Source: Planctomycetia bacterium
Lineage (GTDB): Bacteria; Planctomycetota; PLA2; JAEUHO01
Reading direction: 5' to 3'
NCBI GenBank assembly: GCA_030618975.1
Contig: JAUXCH010000011.1
Coordinates: 1 to 19,377 of the forward strand
DNA: 19,377 nucleotides
The notes under the pieces are model-generated. The model was not told where the DNA came from. It did not search any database and saw only the letters and a program-made list of their open reading frames with translations. How positions within the stretch are numbered: the first letter of the stretch is position 1; the number at the start of each line of letters is the position of its first letter. Position numbers and translations under genes: made by a program. Positions 1 to 9,241 of the stretch are shown here, in pieces.

Positions 1-27
1 GGCCGCCGATCCTCAGGATCGGCGGCC
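1..27 (-). terminator. Hairpin downstream of acs
   Basis: A perfect 12-bp inverted repeat (1-12 and 16-27) with a 3-base loop lies 28 bases beyond the acs stop codon. On the minus strand it is placed to terminate acs. Any U-tract would fall outside the window, and the plus strand shows no T-run after it, so intrinsic termination of acs is likely but not fully visible. Confidence 0.65.
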
Positions 28-55
28 CGCGGGGTCCGAACGAAGAGTCAGGAGC

Positions 56-2005
<1,950 letters not shown>

Positions 2006-2296
2006 CCTGCCGAACTCCAAATGCTCCCAAAAGGGGAGGCTGAACCCGCGAGTGTAGCGCTGCCCAACCGGAAGTCGGGGTCTGTCCGGGGTGCCCGCCG
2101 AGCCCTTTCCGAACCCCGAACCGCCCGCCCCGGGCTGCCCACCGGGGCGTCCGTCCGGTCCCCGGGAAGCGGCCGTGGGGGCGTGACGCGCGCCCCCACC
2201 CGACGTCTGGAACCCGGCACTTGCCACCGCCTCGCCCTTCCGGGTAAGCAGGGTGGGCACGCCCGGTGATCGGCGCCCACCCGAGGAGACCCCGAG
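2006..2296. other. Divergent acs/doxX intergenic region
   Basis: This 291-base spacer separates the divergent acs and doxX starts and must hold their promoters. I could not identify convincing -35/-10 or -24/-12 pairs for either gene. Open frames crossing it are proline/arginine/glycine-rich shadows. Its one clear structure is the inverted repeat at 2175-2199. Confidence 0.6.
2175..2199. repeat. 9-bp inverted repeat in acs/doxX spacer
   Basis: Perfect stem GTGGGGGCG (2175-2183) and CGCCCCCAC (2191-2199) with a 7-base loop. There is no T-tract on either side. It could be an operator or an RNA hairpin; the function is unknown. Confidence 0.35.
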
Positions 2297-2770
2297 ATGT
2301 TCAAGGCACTGCTCCGGACCCCCAACGACTTCGCCATCCTGTGGGTGCGTCTCGCCCTGGGCGCCTCGCTGCTTCCGCACGGCCTGGAGAAGCTGGGACT
2401 CTTCGACGACGAGAAGGGGCTCGGCGACGCCATGCGGGGCGCCGCGGAGTACATGGCGCAGGAAACGGGCGCTCCCGTCTGGGCCGGCTACCTGGGAATC
2501 GCCGCGGAGGTGCTCGGATCGATCGCGTTGATCCTCGGCCTGTTCGGTCGTTTCTCCGCCCTCTGCATCGGTGGCCTCCTGGCCGTCGCCGCCTACAGGG
2601 TCGGCGGCATCGAGGCGGGCGACGTGCTCGCGTGGTGGCGCGACGCGCCGGGTGCCACGACCTACGGCGCCTACCACGTGCTGGCGATCGGCGCGTGCCT
2701 CGCGATCCTCGTCCGCGGAAGCGGCGCGCTCTCGATCGATCGCACGCTCGCTCCGAAGCCGGGCGTCTGA
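2297..2770 (+). CDS. DoxX family membrane protein
   Basis: A 157-residue protein with four predicted membrane segments (about 12-30, 61-82, 84-101 and 124-140), the size and layout of the DoxX family. The N-terminal WVRLALGASLLPHGLEKL stretch is typical of that family. DoxX proteins are inner-membrane proteins. In mycobacteria one associates with superoxide dismutase and a sulfurtransferase in an oxidative-stress complex; here the exact role is unknown. The start is set by a GAGGAGA ribosome site 8 bases before the ATG. It lies 150 bases upstream of a PerR-like regulator on the same strand, which fits an oxidative-stress connection (inference). Confidence 0.85.
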   Translation: MFKALLRTPNDFAILWVRLALGASLLPHGLEKLGLFDDEKGLGDAMRGAAEYMAQETGAPVWAGYLGIAAEVLGSIALILGLFGRFSALCIGGLLAVAAYRVGGIEAGDVLAWWRDAPGATTYGAYHVLAIGACLAILVRGSGALSIDRTLAPKPGV

Positions 2771-2848
2771 CGCAAGGTCTCCCCCCCCGGCTGCCCCGCC
2801 CCGGTGGACCCCCGGTCGCCGCCCGGTTGCCCTCCCCTCCCCCCCCAA

Positions 2849-2869
2849 AACCCGGGATTTCGCCGGGTT
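2849..2869. terminator. Possible weak terminator after doxX
   Basis: Inverted repeat AACCCGG (2849-2855) and CCGGGTT (2863-2869) with a 7-base loop, between doxX and the PerR-like gene. It lacks a downstream T-tract on the plus strand, so termination is uncertain. Confidence 0.3.
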
Positions 2870-2882
2870 CCCGTACCTGACA

Positions 2883-2897
2883 ATCGTTCACAACGGT
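2883..2897. promoter_or_regulatory. Imperfect palindrome upstream of PerR-like gene
   Basis: ATCGTT-CAC-AACGGT, a 5-of-6 inverted repeat in the only AT-richer patch of this spacer, 23 bases before the ATG of the Fur-family gene. A CTGACA hexamer (2877-2882) abuts it and could be a -35 element. Fur/PerR genes are often autoregulated, so this is a candidate operator, but it does not match the classic PerR box. Confidence 0.3.
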
Positions 2898-2920
2898 AGA
2901 CTGGTCGCAGGTCAGGAACC

Positions 2921-3361
2921 ATGCACGATCACGTTTCCAACCGGATTCGCGCGTTCGAGGATCTCTGCCACCGGCAGAGCATTCCCGTGACGGTGCAGCG
3001 GCGCACGGTCTACGAGGCGCTCATCGGCGTGACGACGCACCCGTCGGCCGACGGGGTCTACGAGCTGGTGAAGGATCTCCTTCCCGGCATCTCCCGCACC
3101 ACGGTCTACCGGGTCCTGGATCGGCTGGTGGAGATGGGGGTGATCCGCCGACTCCCCCACCCGTCCTGCGCGTGTCGGTTCGACGGCAACACGCAGCGGC
3201 ACCACCACCTCGTCTGCCGCGGGTGCGGCGAGGTGTCCGACGTCTTCGACCTCAGGTACGACGCGCTGCCCATGCCCACGGGGCGTCTGTCCGGGTTCCG
3301 TGTGGAGGACTACTCCGTCGTCTTCACCGGGATCTGCTCCGCCTGCCGCAACCGCAACTGA
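2921..3361 (+). CDS. Fur family transcriptional regulator, PerR-like
   Basis: A 146-residue metal-dependent repressor of the Fur superfamily, with a winged helix in the N-terminal half (TTVYRVLDRLVEMGVIRR, about 60-77) and a dimerization/metal domain after it. The structural zinc cysteines are visible as CRGC (99-102) and CSAC (139-142). The five residues forming the regulatory iron/manganese site in Bacillus PerR have plausible counterparts at H40, D88, H94, H96 and D107. The aspartate (D88, in RFDG) is the one associated with PerR rather than Fur, so peroxide sensing is the best guess. An AGGAA ribosome site lies just upstream of the ATG. It is a cytoplasmic DNA-binding protein whose targets are not visible apart from a possible self-site at 2883-2897. 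Zur or Fur function cannot be excluded. Confidence 0.88.
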   Translation: MHDHVSNRIRAFEDLCHRQSIPVTVQRRTVYEALIGVTTHPSADGVYELVKDLLPGISRTTVYRVLDRLVEMGVIRRLPHPSCACRFDGNTQRHHHLVCRGCGEVSDVFDLRYDALPMPTGRLSGFRVEDYSVVFTGICSACRNRN

Positions 3362-3418
3362 GCCTCGATCCCACGCCCCCCTCCGGCCGCGCCTCGCGCG
3401 GTCGCCAGGGTTCCCCGC

Positions 3419-3454
3419 ATGCCAGGCGTGCCAGGCGTGCCGGGCGTGCCGGGG
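3419..3454. repeat. 9-nt tandem repeat, four units
   Basis: Four consecutive 9-base units of the form RTGCCRGGS lie in the spacer between the convergent PerR-like and archaemetzincin genes. A short open frame through it reads as Pro-Gly-Val repeats but has no ribosome site. A CAGGCGTGCCTG palindrome follows at 3459-3470. Confidence 0.6.
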
Positions 3455-3473
3455 GCTCAGGCGTGCCTGGGAA

Positions 3474-4070
3474 TCAGGGTTCGGGGTCCGGGGGGCAGGG
3501 GGCGTGGGACGGCGCGAACCCCGGCGGGAGGGCGGCCGCGCAGGCGGGACAGAACCTCTGCCCGCGGTTGTCGATCGCGTCGACCGTCGAGGCGAAGCGC
3601 ATGATGCAGCTCCAGTCGTCGCAGTGCCCGATCCCCGCCAGGTGGCCCATCTCGTGGACGATCTCGAGCACGGTGCGCAGCACCGTCCGGTTCCGGTCCT
3701 CCGGGAGGCCGTAGAAGGTGGGATCGAGACGGGCGACGGACACCACGGCAGCCGAGCCGTGGTGCCGGGCGCGACCGAAGAAGTGGGTGAAGATCGGATG
3801 CCCGATGTCTTCCGCCGTGAGGGCGACGAGCACGTGGCCCACGGGCGGACCGAGAGCCTCGACGGCGGAGAGCAGGCGGTCGGCGTCGGCCTGGTTGCGG
3901 CCGGGGATGTGCGGGATCTGGAACGCCTCCGGCACGGATCGGATGCGACACGGCACCGACACCCGCCGGCTCAAGGCCGCGGTCACCGCCTCGACGAGAT
4001 CCCTCGGCGGAGCGGCAACCTCGAGGACCTCGACGCTCTCGAGGTCGTCGGGTTCCCGCTCATCCGTCAT
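3474..4070 (-). CDS. amzA: Archaemetzincin family zinc metalloprotease
   Basis: A 198-residue protein of the archaemetzincin (M54) family. It contains the extended zinc motif HEMGHLAGIGHCDDWSCIM (139-157): H139, H143 and H149 bind the catalytic zinc, E140 is the general base, and C150, C155 plus C174-x-x-C177 form the family's second, structural zinc site. M157 is the Met-turn. There is no signal peptide or membrane segment, so it is probably cytoplasmic; bacterial substrates are essentially unknown. Its ATG overlaps the end of the NtrC-type regulator gene by 11 bases, so it is the last gene of the six-gene operon and probably translationally coupled. The tail is proline-rich and likely disordered. 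A role in turnover of a component of this redox system is only inference. Confidence 0.93.
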   Translation of the reverse strand: MTDEREPDDLESVEVLEVAAPPRDLVEAVTAALSRRVSVPCRIRSVPEAFQIPHIPGRNQADADRLLSAVEALGPPVGHVLVALTAEDIGHPIFTHFFGRARHHGSAAVVSVARLDPTFYGLPEDRNRTVLRTVLEIVHEMGHLAGIGHCDDWSCIMRFASTVDAIDNRGQRFCPACAAALPPGFAPSHAPCPPDPEP

Positions 4071-5445
4071 GCCCGGACGGCCTCTCCAGACCGTATCTCT
4101 TGATCTTGTGGTAGAGCGTCCCGCGATCGACCTCGAGAATGGAGGCCGCCCGGCTGATGTTCCACTCGGACTCCTCGAGGATCCGGTGGATGTGCTCCGC
4201 CTCGACGTCCTTCAGGGACCGGGCCCTGGCGACCGCACCGACGCTCGCGTCCACGTCCGTCACGTAGCGCGGCAGGTCCTTCTTCTCGACCGTGGGCGGA
4301 CGGCCCGTGACCACGGCACGCTCGATGGCGTTCTGGAGCTCGCGCGCGTTCCCGGGCCACGCGTAGGTCTTCAGGGCCTCCATCGCCTCATCGGAGAACG
4401 ACATGCCCTTGCGGTTCATGGACACGCAGATCCGGCGCAGGAAGTGCTCGGCGAGCTGCGGTACGTCCTCGGGCCGATCCCTCAGCGGTGGAATGTCGAT
4501 CGCGACGACGTTGATCCGGTAGAAGAGGTCCTCGCGAAACGTCCCCTCCTTGACCATCGCCACCAGGTCGCGGTTGGTCGCGGCGACCACGCGGAAGTCG
4601 ACGTCGATCGGCTTGGTCCCGCCTACGCGCGAAACGCGCTTCTCGTCCAGCACGCGGAGCAGCTCCACCTGCACCTGCGGGCTGATCTCACCGATCTCGT
4701 CGAGGAAGATCGTGCCGCCGTCCGCCTGTTCGAACTTCCCCTTGTGGTGGTAGCTCGCGCCCGTGGAGGCGCCCTTCTCGTGGCCGAACAGCTCGCTCTC
4801 CAGCACGCCCTCGGCGAGCGCCCCGCAGTGCACGATCACCATCGGGTTGTAGCGACGGGGCGACCCCGCGTGGATCGCGGCCGCCACGAGCTCCTTGCCG
4901 GTGCCCGATTCCCCGAGCACGAGCACCGTCGCGTCGGTCGGCGCGACGCTGGCGATCAGCTCGTGGATGCGGTGCATCGCAGGCGAGTCGCCGACGATCC
5001 GGATCCGGGGCGCGCTGGCCTCGAGGGTCTTCTTGAGCCGCACGTTCTCGACCGCGAGCGATCGGTGCTCTTGCGCGCGACGGATCAGGTGGCTCAGCTC
5101 GTCGGGGTCGAACGGCTTGACGATGTAGTCGTAGGCACCGTTCTTCAGCGCCTTGACCGCAGTGTCCACCGACGCGTAGGCGGTCATGATGATGATGCTG
5201 AGGTCGGACGCGGCCTCGGCCAGGCGCGTCTGCAGCTCGAGGCCGTCCATGGTCGGCATCTTGATGTCGATCAGGGCGAGGTCGTACCCGTTCTGCGCGA
5301 TCATCCGCAGCGCCTTCCGCGCGCTCTCGGCCACGTCGACATTGTGGCCGTCCTCGCGTAGCCAGGCGCCGAGCGACTCCCGGACGATCAGCTCGTCGTC
5401 GACCACGAGGATCCGGAGAACCGGCTTCTTCGCCTCGGTCGTCAT
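4060..5445 (-). CDS. NtrC-family response regulator (sigma-54 activator type)
   Basis: A 461-residue regulator with the three NtrC domains. The receiver domain (about 10-125) has acidic residues D16-D17, phosphoacceptor D60 and K110. The AAA+ domain (about 148-378) has Walker A GESGTGKE at 178-185, Walker B GGTIFLDEIGE at 243-253 and WPGNAREL at 363-370. The Fis-type helix-turn-helix spans about 415-453. Family members bind enhancer palindromes and use ATP to open sigma-54 promoters. The sigma-54 contact loop, normally GAFTGA, reads GASTGA (225-230); the codon is TCC on the minus strand. The ATG at 5445 overlaps the kinase stop by 4 bases (ATGA). Candidate target sites are the TGTGG-N7-CCACA palindromes upstream of both GcvH-like genes. 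The pairing with the upstream kinase is clear from gene order. Confidence 0.95.
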   Translation of the reverse strand: MTTEAKKPVLRILVVDDELIVRESLGAWLREDGHNVDVAESARKALRMIAQNGYDLALIDIKMPTMDGLELQTRLAEAASDLSIIIMTAYASVDTAVKALKNGAYDYIVKPFDPDELSHLIRRAQEHRSLAVENVRLKKTLEASAPRIRIVGDSPAMHRIHELIASVAPTDATVLVLGESGTGKELVAAAIHAGSPRRYNPMVIVHCGALAEGVLESELFGHEKGASTGASYHHKGKFEQADGGTIFLDEIGEISPQVQVELLRVLDEKRVSRVGGTKPIDVDFRVVAATNRDLVAMVKEGTFREDLFYRINVVAIDIPPLRDRPEDVPQLAEHFLRRICVSMNRKGMSFSDEAMEALKTYAWPGNARELQNAIERAVVTGRPPTVEKKDLPRYVTDVDASVGAVARARSLKDVEAEHIHRILEESEWNISRAASILEVDRGTLYHKIKRYGLERPSGHDG

Positions 5446-7145
5446 GACACGCCTCCCTCTCTCGTGGAATCCTCGGGCGGCGTCTCGGCCGGCGTCTCGG
5501 GCTGCGTGCACGGCAGGTACACGCGGAACGTGGTGCCTTCGCCGGGGACCGAGTACGCGGTCACCCCGCCGTGGTGGCGTTCGACGATCCCGTACACGAC
5601 GGACAGCCCCAGGCCGACGCCCTCTCCCTCCAGCTTCGTGGTGAAGAAGGGCTCGAAGACGTGCGGCAGCGCCTCGGCGGGGATGCCGCATCCCGTGTCG
5701 ATGACCTCCAGCAGGACGCCGTCCCCGTCCCTGTCCTCCGCCTTCGAGAGGTGGAGCTTCAGCGTGCCGCCGGCGGGCATGGCCTCGACGGCGTTCATGG
5801 TCAGCGCCAAGAGGACCTGCTGGATCTGAGACGCGTCGCAGGTGATCTTCGGGACGTCCTCGTCCACCTGGATCTGGATGTCGACCTCCTGCAACTCGGC
5901 CTTGTGATGAACGAGCATCGCGCAGCGCTCGAGCAGCCCGCCCAGGTCCACTTCCGCGAAGCGGGCACCGGGCGTGCGACTGAACATCAGCAGGTTCCGG
6001 ACGATGGTTCCGCAGCGGGTCGCCTCGGACTGCACCAGGTCCAGGGCCTTCAGGGTGTCGGGGTCGAGGCAGCCCGGGAGCTCCTCACCGGCCTGCTCCG
6101 CCTCTTCCTTCATGCGACCGAACTTCTTGTGGAGGAGCTTGGAGTAGGTGGCGATGCCTGCCAGCGGGTTGTTGATCTCGTGCGCGACGACCGCCGCCAG
6201 CTTGCCGAGGGCGGCCATCTTCTCGACGACGAGCATTCGCTCGTGAGCGCCCTCGACCTCGGCGGTCTTGGCCTCGACGCGGTCTTCGAGGGCCCGGCCC
6301 CACTCCACCAGCTCGCCGCGCGCCTTGGCCAGTTGCTCGACCATGGAGTTCCAGGCGACCGCCATGCGACCGATCTCCGTCGAGGAGTGCACGGGCACAC
6401 GGGCTTCGAGGTCGCCGGCGGCCACCTTCTCGGTCGCGGCGGCGATCTCCGCGACCGGACCGAGCACCATCCGCCAGGTGAGGGCGAACCCCAGGACGAG
6501 CAGGAGACCCATCGTCACGAGGAGTCCCAGCCCGAGTTGGGTCTCGCTCTCCTCGAGGAGGCGGTTCATCTCGGTCAGGTGCAGGTCAATGTCGATGATG
6601 CCCAGGATCCGCCGGTCTCCGGGGTGCGCGTGGCAGTCGGCGGTGGAGCAGGCGGGCTCGTTGGGAATCGGTTCGACGACGTTCAGGAGGGCCTCGCCGC
6701 CCTCGCTCTCGAACTCGCGCATCCGTCGCTGGTGCTCCAGTGCCGACGGAACGGGATCCAGCCCGTGACAGACCTGGCACTGGTAGGCGTCGATCGGGAG
6801 GCGATCCTCGTCGGGCCCCGGCCCGCTCGCGTGCCTGACGACACCGTCGCGGTCGAGGATCCGGACGCGCCGTACGCTCTCCGAGCCGGCGATCTGCTCG
6901 ATGAGGCGCGCCACGCGATCGGGATCGTCGTGGAGCATCCCGTCGCGCGTGGCGCTGCGAATGAGCGAGGAACAGCGGGCCGCGGCCTGTCCGGTCAGAT
7001 TGACCATGTGGGTGCGCTGGGTGGTGACGTTCCACCACCCCAGCAACAGGAAGAGGGCGGCCAGCCCCAGGCACAGGATCAGGCCGAATCGGATGGCCAG
7101 TCTGTGCCTGAGGGCGGGCCGCCCCCGGAGGTGGTCTCGGATCAT
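5442..7145 (-). CDS. Sensor histidine kinase with two heme c-like motifs
   Basis: A 567-residue membrane kinase. It has a first membrane segment (about 19-37), a periplasmic sensor domain (about 38-204), a second membrane segment (about 205-226), a HAMP domain (about 227-280), a coiled-coil linker, HisKA with phosphoacceptor H322 in AHEINNPLAG, and a catalytic domain with N451, D483 in DTGCGIP and GVGLGLS (509-515). The periplasmic domain has CQVCH (123-127), a perfect CxxCH heme c motif, and CSTADCH (166-172), a CX4CH variant, so covalent heme binding is likely. This suggests sensing of redox state or a small gas such as O2, NO or CO; the ligand is unknown. The ATG at 7145 follows a TGAGGAC ribosome site and lies 17 bases after the hybB-like stop. 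It autophosphorylates and should signal to the overlapping NtrC-type regulator. Confidence 0.94.
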   Translation of the reverse strand: MIRDHLRGRPALRHRLAIRFGLILCLGLAALFLLLGWWNVTTQRTHMVNLTGQAAARCSSLIRSATRDGMLHDDPDRVARLIEQIAGSESVRRVRILDRDGVVRHASGPGPDEDRLPIDAYQCQVCHGLDPVPSALEHQRRMREFESEGGEALLNVVEPIPNEPACSTADCHAHPGDRRILGIIDIDLHLTEMNRLLEESETQLGLGLLVTMGLLLVLGFALTWRMVLGPVAEIAAATEKVAAGDLEARVPVHSSTEIGRMAVAWNSMVEQLAKARGELVEWGRALEDRVEAKTAEVEGAHERMLVVEKMAALGKLAAVVAHEINNPLAGIATYSKLLHKKFGRMKEEAEQAGEELPGCLDPDTLKALDLVQSEATRCGTIVRNLLMFSRTPGARFAEVDLGGLLERCAMLVHHKAELQEVDIQIQVDEDVPKITCDASQIQQVLLALTMNAVEAMPAGGTLKLHLSKAEDRDGDGVLLEVIDTGCGIPAEALPHVFEPFFTTKLEGEGVGLGLSVVYGIVERHHGGVTAYSVPGEGTTFRVYLPCTQPETPAETPPEDSTREGGVS

Positions 7146-7162
7146 GTCCTCAGACTACCGTG

Positions 7163-8368
7163 TCAGCGTTCGATCAGCACGCGCTCCCAGGGCGCCGTGG
7201 TCTCCGCTTCCGGGACCCCTGCGGGCTCCCGGGTGGCGACCTCGGGCTCCTTCGCTTCCTCGGGGTAGACCGGGAAGTTGTTGACGATCCAGGAGAACGC
7301 GGCGAAGCCGACGGCCACGAGCATGAGAGTGATCATCACCTCGGCCCACGACGGGATGTAGTGGCCGCCCTGCGCGCCCTCGAAGCCGGTCATGCTCACG
7401 TTCATGCGGTTCACGACGAACCCCATGACGGCGAACAGGGAGCCCGCGTAGAGCCATTTCTCCGAGGCCCTGCGCCTCGACGACGCCAGGATGACCATGG
7501 GCAGGATGACACCCAGCCCGAACTCGACCAGGAACATCGACGACTCGTACGAGAAGGTGAAGGCCTCCCCGAGCATGCCGCGGTTGAACAGGTCGAAGAT
7601 CCGCATGAAGCCGTAGAGCCCGAGCGCCCCGACGAGCACCCGCCCCACCTCGGTGAGGATGGGCATCTCGAGGCCCCGCCCGAAGGCGCGCGAGGACAGC
7701 TTCGACTCGACGATCACCATCGCCAGGCCGACGGACACCGCGGACACGAAGAACAGGATCGGCAACATCGGCGAGTACCAGAGCGCGTGCAGCTTGCCCG
7801 GGACGATCAGGTACATGGTGCCCAGCGACGACTGGTGGAGGGTCGAGAGCATCACGCCCAGGATGACGAGCGGGATCGTCAGGATCTTCTGGACCTTGGC
7901 CGCGCGCTTCCACCGGAACTTCTCGAACACCATCCCGCTGAACTCGAGCGCCAGCACGGTGCTGTAGAGCATCACGCACCACGCAACCTCGAACATCACC
8001 GAGGTGGGGTTCCACATGACCATCGGGTGCCAGATGTTCCAGGGCCTGCCCAGGTCGAACATCAGGGCCACCATCACGAGCAGGTACCCGAGGAACGCGG
8101 TCAGCAGCGCGGGACGCGCGATCGGCCGCAGCCGCTCGATGTGGAAGATGTAGACCGCCGCGGTGATCACGAATCCGCCGGCCGCCAGGCCAACGCCGCA
8201 GAGCAGGTCGAAGCCGATCCAGAGGCCCCAGGGGTAGCGGTCGCTGAGGTTCGTGACGGCGCCCAGTCCCTGGGTGAACCGGATCACGGTCAGCACGAGG
8301 CCGGTGCCGAGCAGCAGGTAGAAGATCCCCCGCCAGAAGCTGAGGGGTCTCGCGACGGCGCTAGCCAT
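7163..8368 (-). CDS. hybB: HybB/NrfD-family integral membrane quinone-interacting subunit
   Basis: A 401-residue polytopic protein with about ten membrane segments and a short hydrophilic C-terminal tail. Stretches such as WNPTSVMFEVAW (119-130), STLHQSSLGTMYLIVPGK (175-192) and PSWAEVMITL (339-348) are typical of the HybB branch of the NrfD/PsrC family, membrane subunits that exchange electrons with menaquinone or ubiquinone and may move protons. It overlaps the upstream Fe-S gene by 8 bases, so the two products are probably made and assembled together. No hydrogenase large or small subunit is in the window, so the symbol reflects family membership and not proof of hydrogen metabolism. A stand-alone quinone-linked electron-transfer module is equally possible. 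Confidence 0.9.
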   Translation of the reverse strand: MASAVARPLSFWRGIFYLLLGTGLVLTVIRFTQGLGAVTNLSDRYPWGLWIGFDLLCGVGLAAGGFVITAAVYIFHIERLRPIARPALLTAFLGYLLVMVALMFDLGRPWNIWHPMVMWNPTSVMFEVAWCVMLYSTVLALEFSGMVFEKFRWKRAAKVQKILTIPLVILGVMLSTLHQSSLGTMYLIVPGKLHALWYSPMLPILFFVSAVSVGLAMVIVESKLSSRAFGRGLEMPILTEVGRVLVGALGLYGFMRIFDLFNRGMLGEAFTFSYESSMFLVEFGLGVILPMVILASSRRRASEKWLYAGSLFAVMGFVVNRMNVSMTGFEGAQGGHYIPSWAEVMITLMLVAVGFAAFSWIVNNFPVYPEEAKEPEVATREPAGVPEAETTAPWERVLIER

Positions 8369-9200
8369 GACCGTTCTCCTCGTGGTTCGAGCCGTTCTTC
8401 TTCGCGGCCTTGGCGGCCTTCGCCTGGATCTTCTCGCGCGCCTCGTGGTCCCGAACCGCGTTGCGGCGGTTCGTCAGCCACCAGAGTGCGCACATCGTGG
8501 CGCCCGCGGTGATCGCGACGCCGGGGATCTTCTCGAGGACACGCCACGTGTAGACCGGCATGGGGTCCGTGCCCAGCTTGGGGTCGAACCCGAGCTCCTC
8601 GACCGGGAAGGGCGAGAGGAAGAGGACCGACGTGCCGCCGACCTCGTGCTCGCCGTAGATGTGGGGGTAGTAGTCGTCCGGATCCTCTTCGATCCGGGAC
8701 CGGGCCTCCTCCAGGAGTTCCTCGCGCGTACCGCAGATCGTGGCGCCGTAGGAGCAGGCCGTCGCGCAGGCGGTGTCCTCGCCCTTGCTCTGCAGGTCGA
8801 AGCACATGTCGCACTTGCGGACCGTCGGCACCGGGCTGTCCCACTCGTAGCGAGGGACGTTGAACGGGCAGGCCGTCATGCAGTAGCGGCAGCCCATGCA
8901 CTTGTCGGCGTCGTAGACGACGGGCCCGAGCTCGGTCTTGTCGAGCGCGCCCACGGGGCAGACGCTCACGCAGCTCGGCTCGACGCAGTGCCGGCACAGA
9001 TCGCGGTAGGTGTACTCGTCGTCGGAATCCTCGGGATTCGAGACCGTGTTCAGCGAGCAGTAGGCCGTCGCCGACATGTCCTTGACCTTGGAGGGATCCC
9101 CCTCGAAGCCCTGCTTCTGCATGCAGGCCTCGACGCATTTGCCACATCCGGAGCACCGGGTGAGGTCGAACAGGATGGCGCGTTGTTGAGCGGCTTCCAT
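8361..9200 (-). CDS. hybA: HybA-like four-cluster ferredoxin subunit
   Basis: A 279-residue electron-transfer protein with cysteine groups for four [4Fe-4S] clusters: CSGCGKCVEAC (16-26), CRHCVEPSCVSVCP (69-82), CMGCRYCMTACP (101-112) and CDMCFDLQSKGEDTACATAC (130-149). This is the pattern of HybA/DmsB/NrfC proteins that pass electrons between a catalytic subunit and an NrfD-type membrane partner. A hydrophobic segment near the C-terminus (about 226-243) anchors it, followed by a lysine/alanine-rich tail. E. coli HybA has a twin-arginine signal; none is present here, and extending the frame upstream does not create one. The ATG at 9200 was chosen for the GAGGAG ribosome site 6 bases before it. 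It lies 41 bases after the GcvH-like gene and overlaps hybB. Confidence 0.92.
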   Translation of the reverse strand: MEAAQQRAILFDLTRCSGCGKCVEACMQKQGFEGDPSKVKDMSATAYCSLNTVSNPEDSDDEYTYRDLCRHCVEPSCVSVCPVGALDKTELGPVVYDADKCMGCRYCMTACPFNVPRYEWDSPVPTVRKCDMCFDLQSKGEDTACATACSYGATICGTREELLEEARSRIEEDPDDYYPHIYGEHEVGGTSVLFLSPFPVEELGFDPKLGTDPMPVYTWRVLEKIPGVAITAGATMCALWWLTNRRNAVRDHEAREKIQAKAAKAAKKNGSNHEENGHG

Positions 9201-9241
9201 CGTCAACTCCTCGATGTACTTCTTCGTTCGATCAGGAGGCC

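Noticed and set aside
2253..2272. Sigma-54-like GGCACG match before doxX
   Set aside because: The -24 half is good but the -12 half lacks GC, and transcription would start almost on the ribosome site.
2006..2848. N-terminal extension of acs in the same open frame
   Set aside because: The extension is low-complexity Gly/Arg/Ala sequence, overlaps doxX on the other strand, and the Acs family N-terminus begins at 2005 with a ribosome site.
3419..3604. Collagen-like short frame with Pro-Gly-Val repeats
   Set aside because: It arises from a 9-nt tandem repeat, has no ribosome site, and runs antisense into the archaemetzincin gene.
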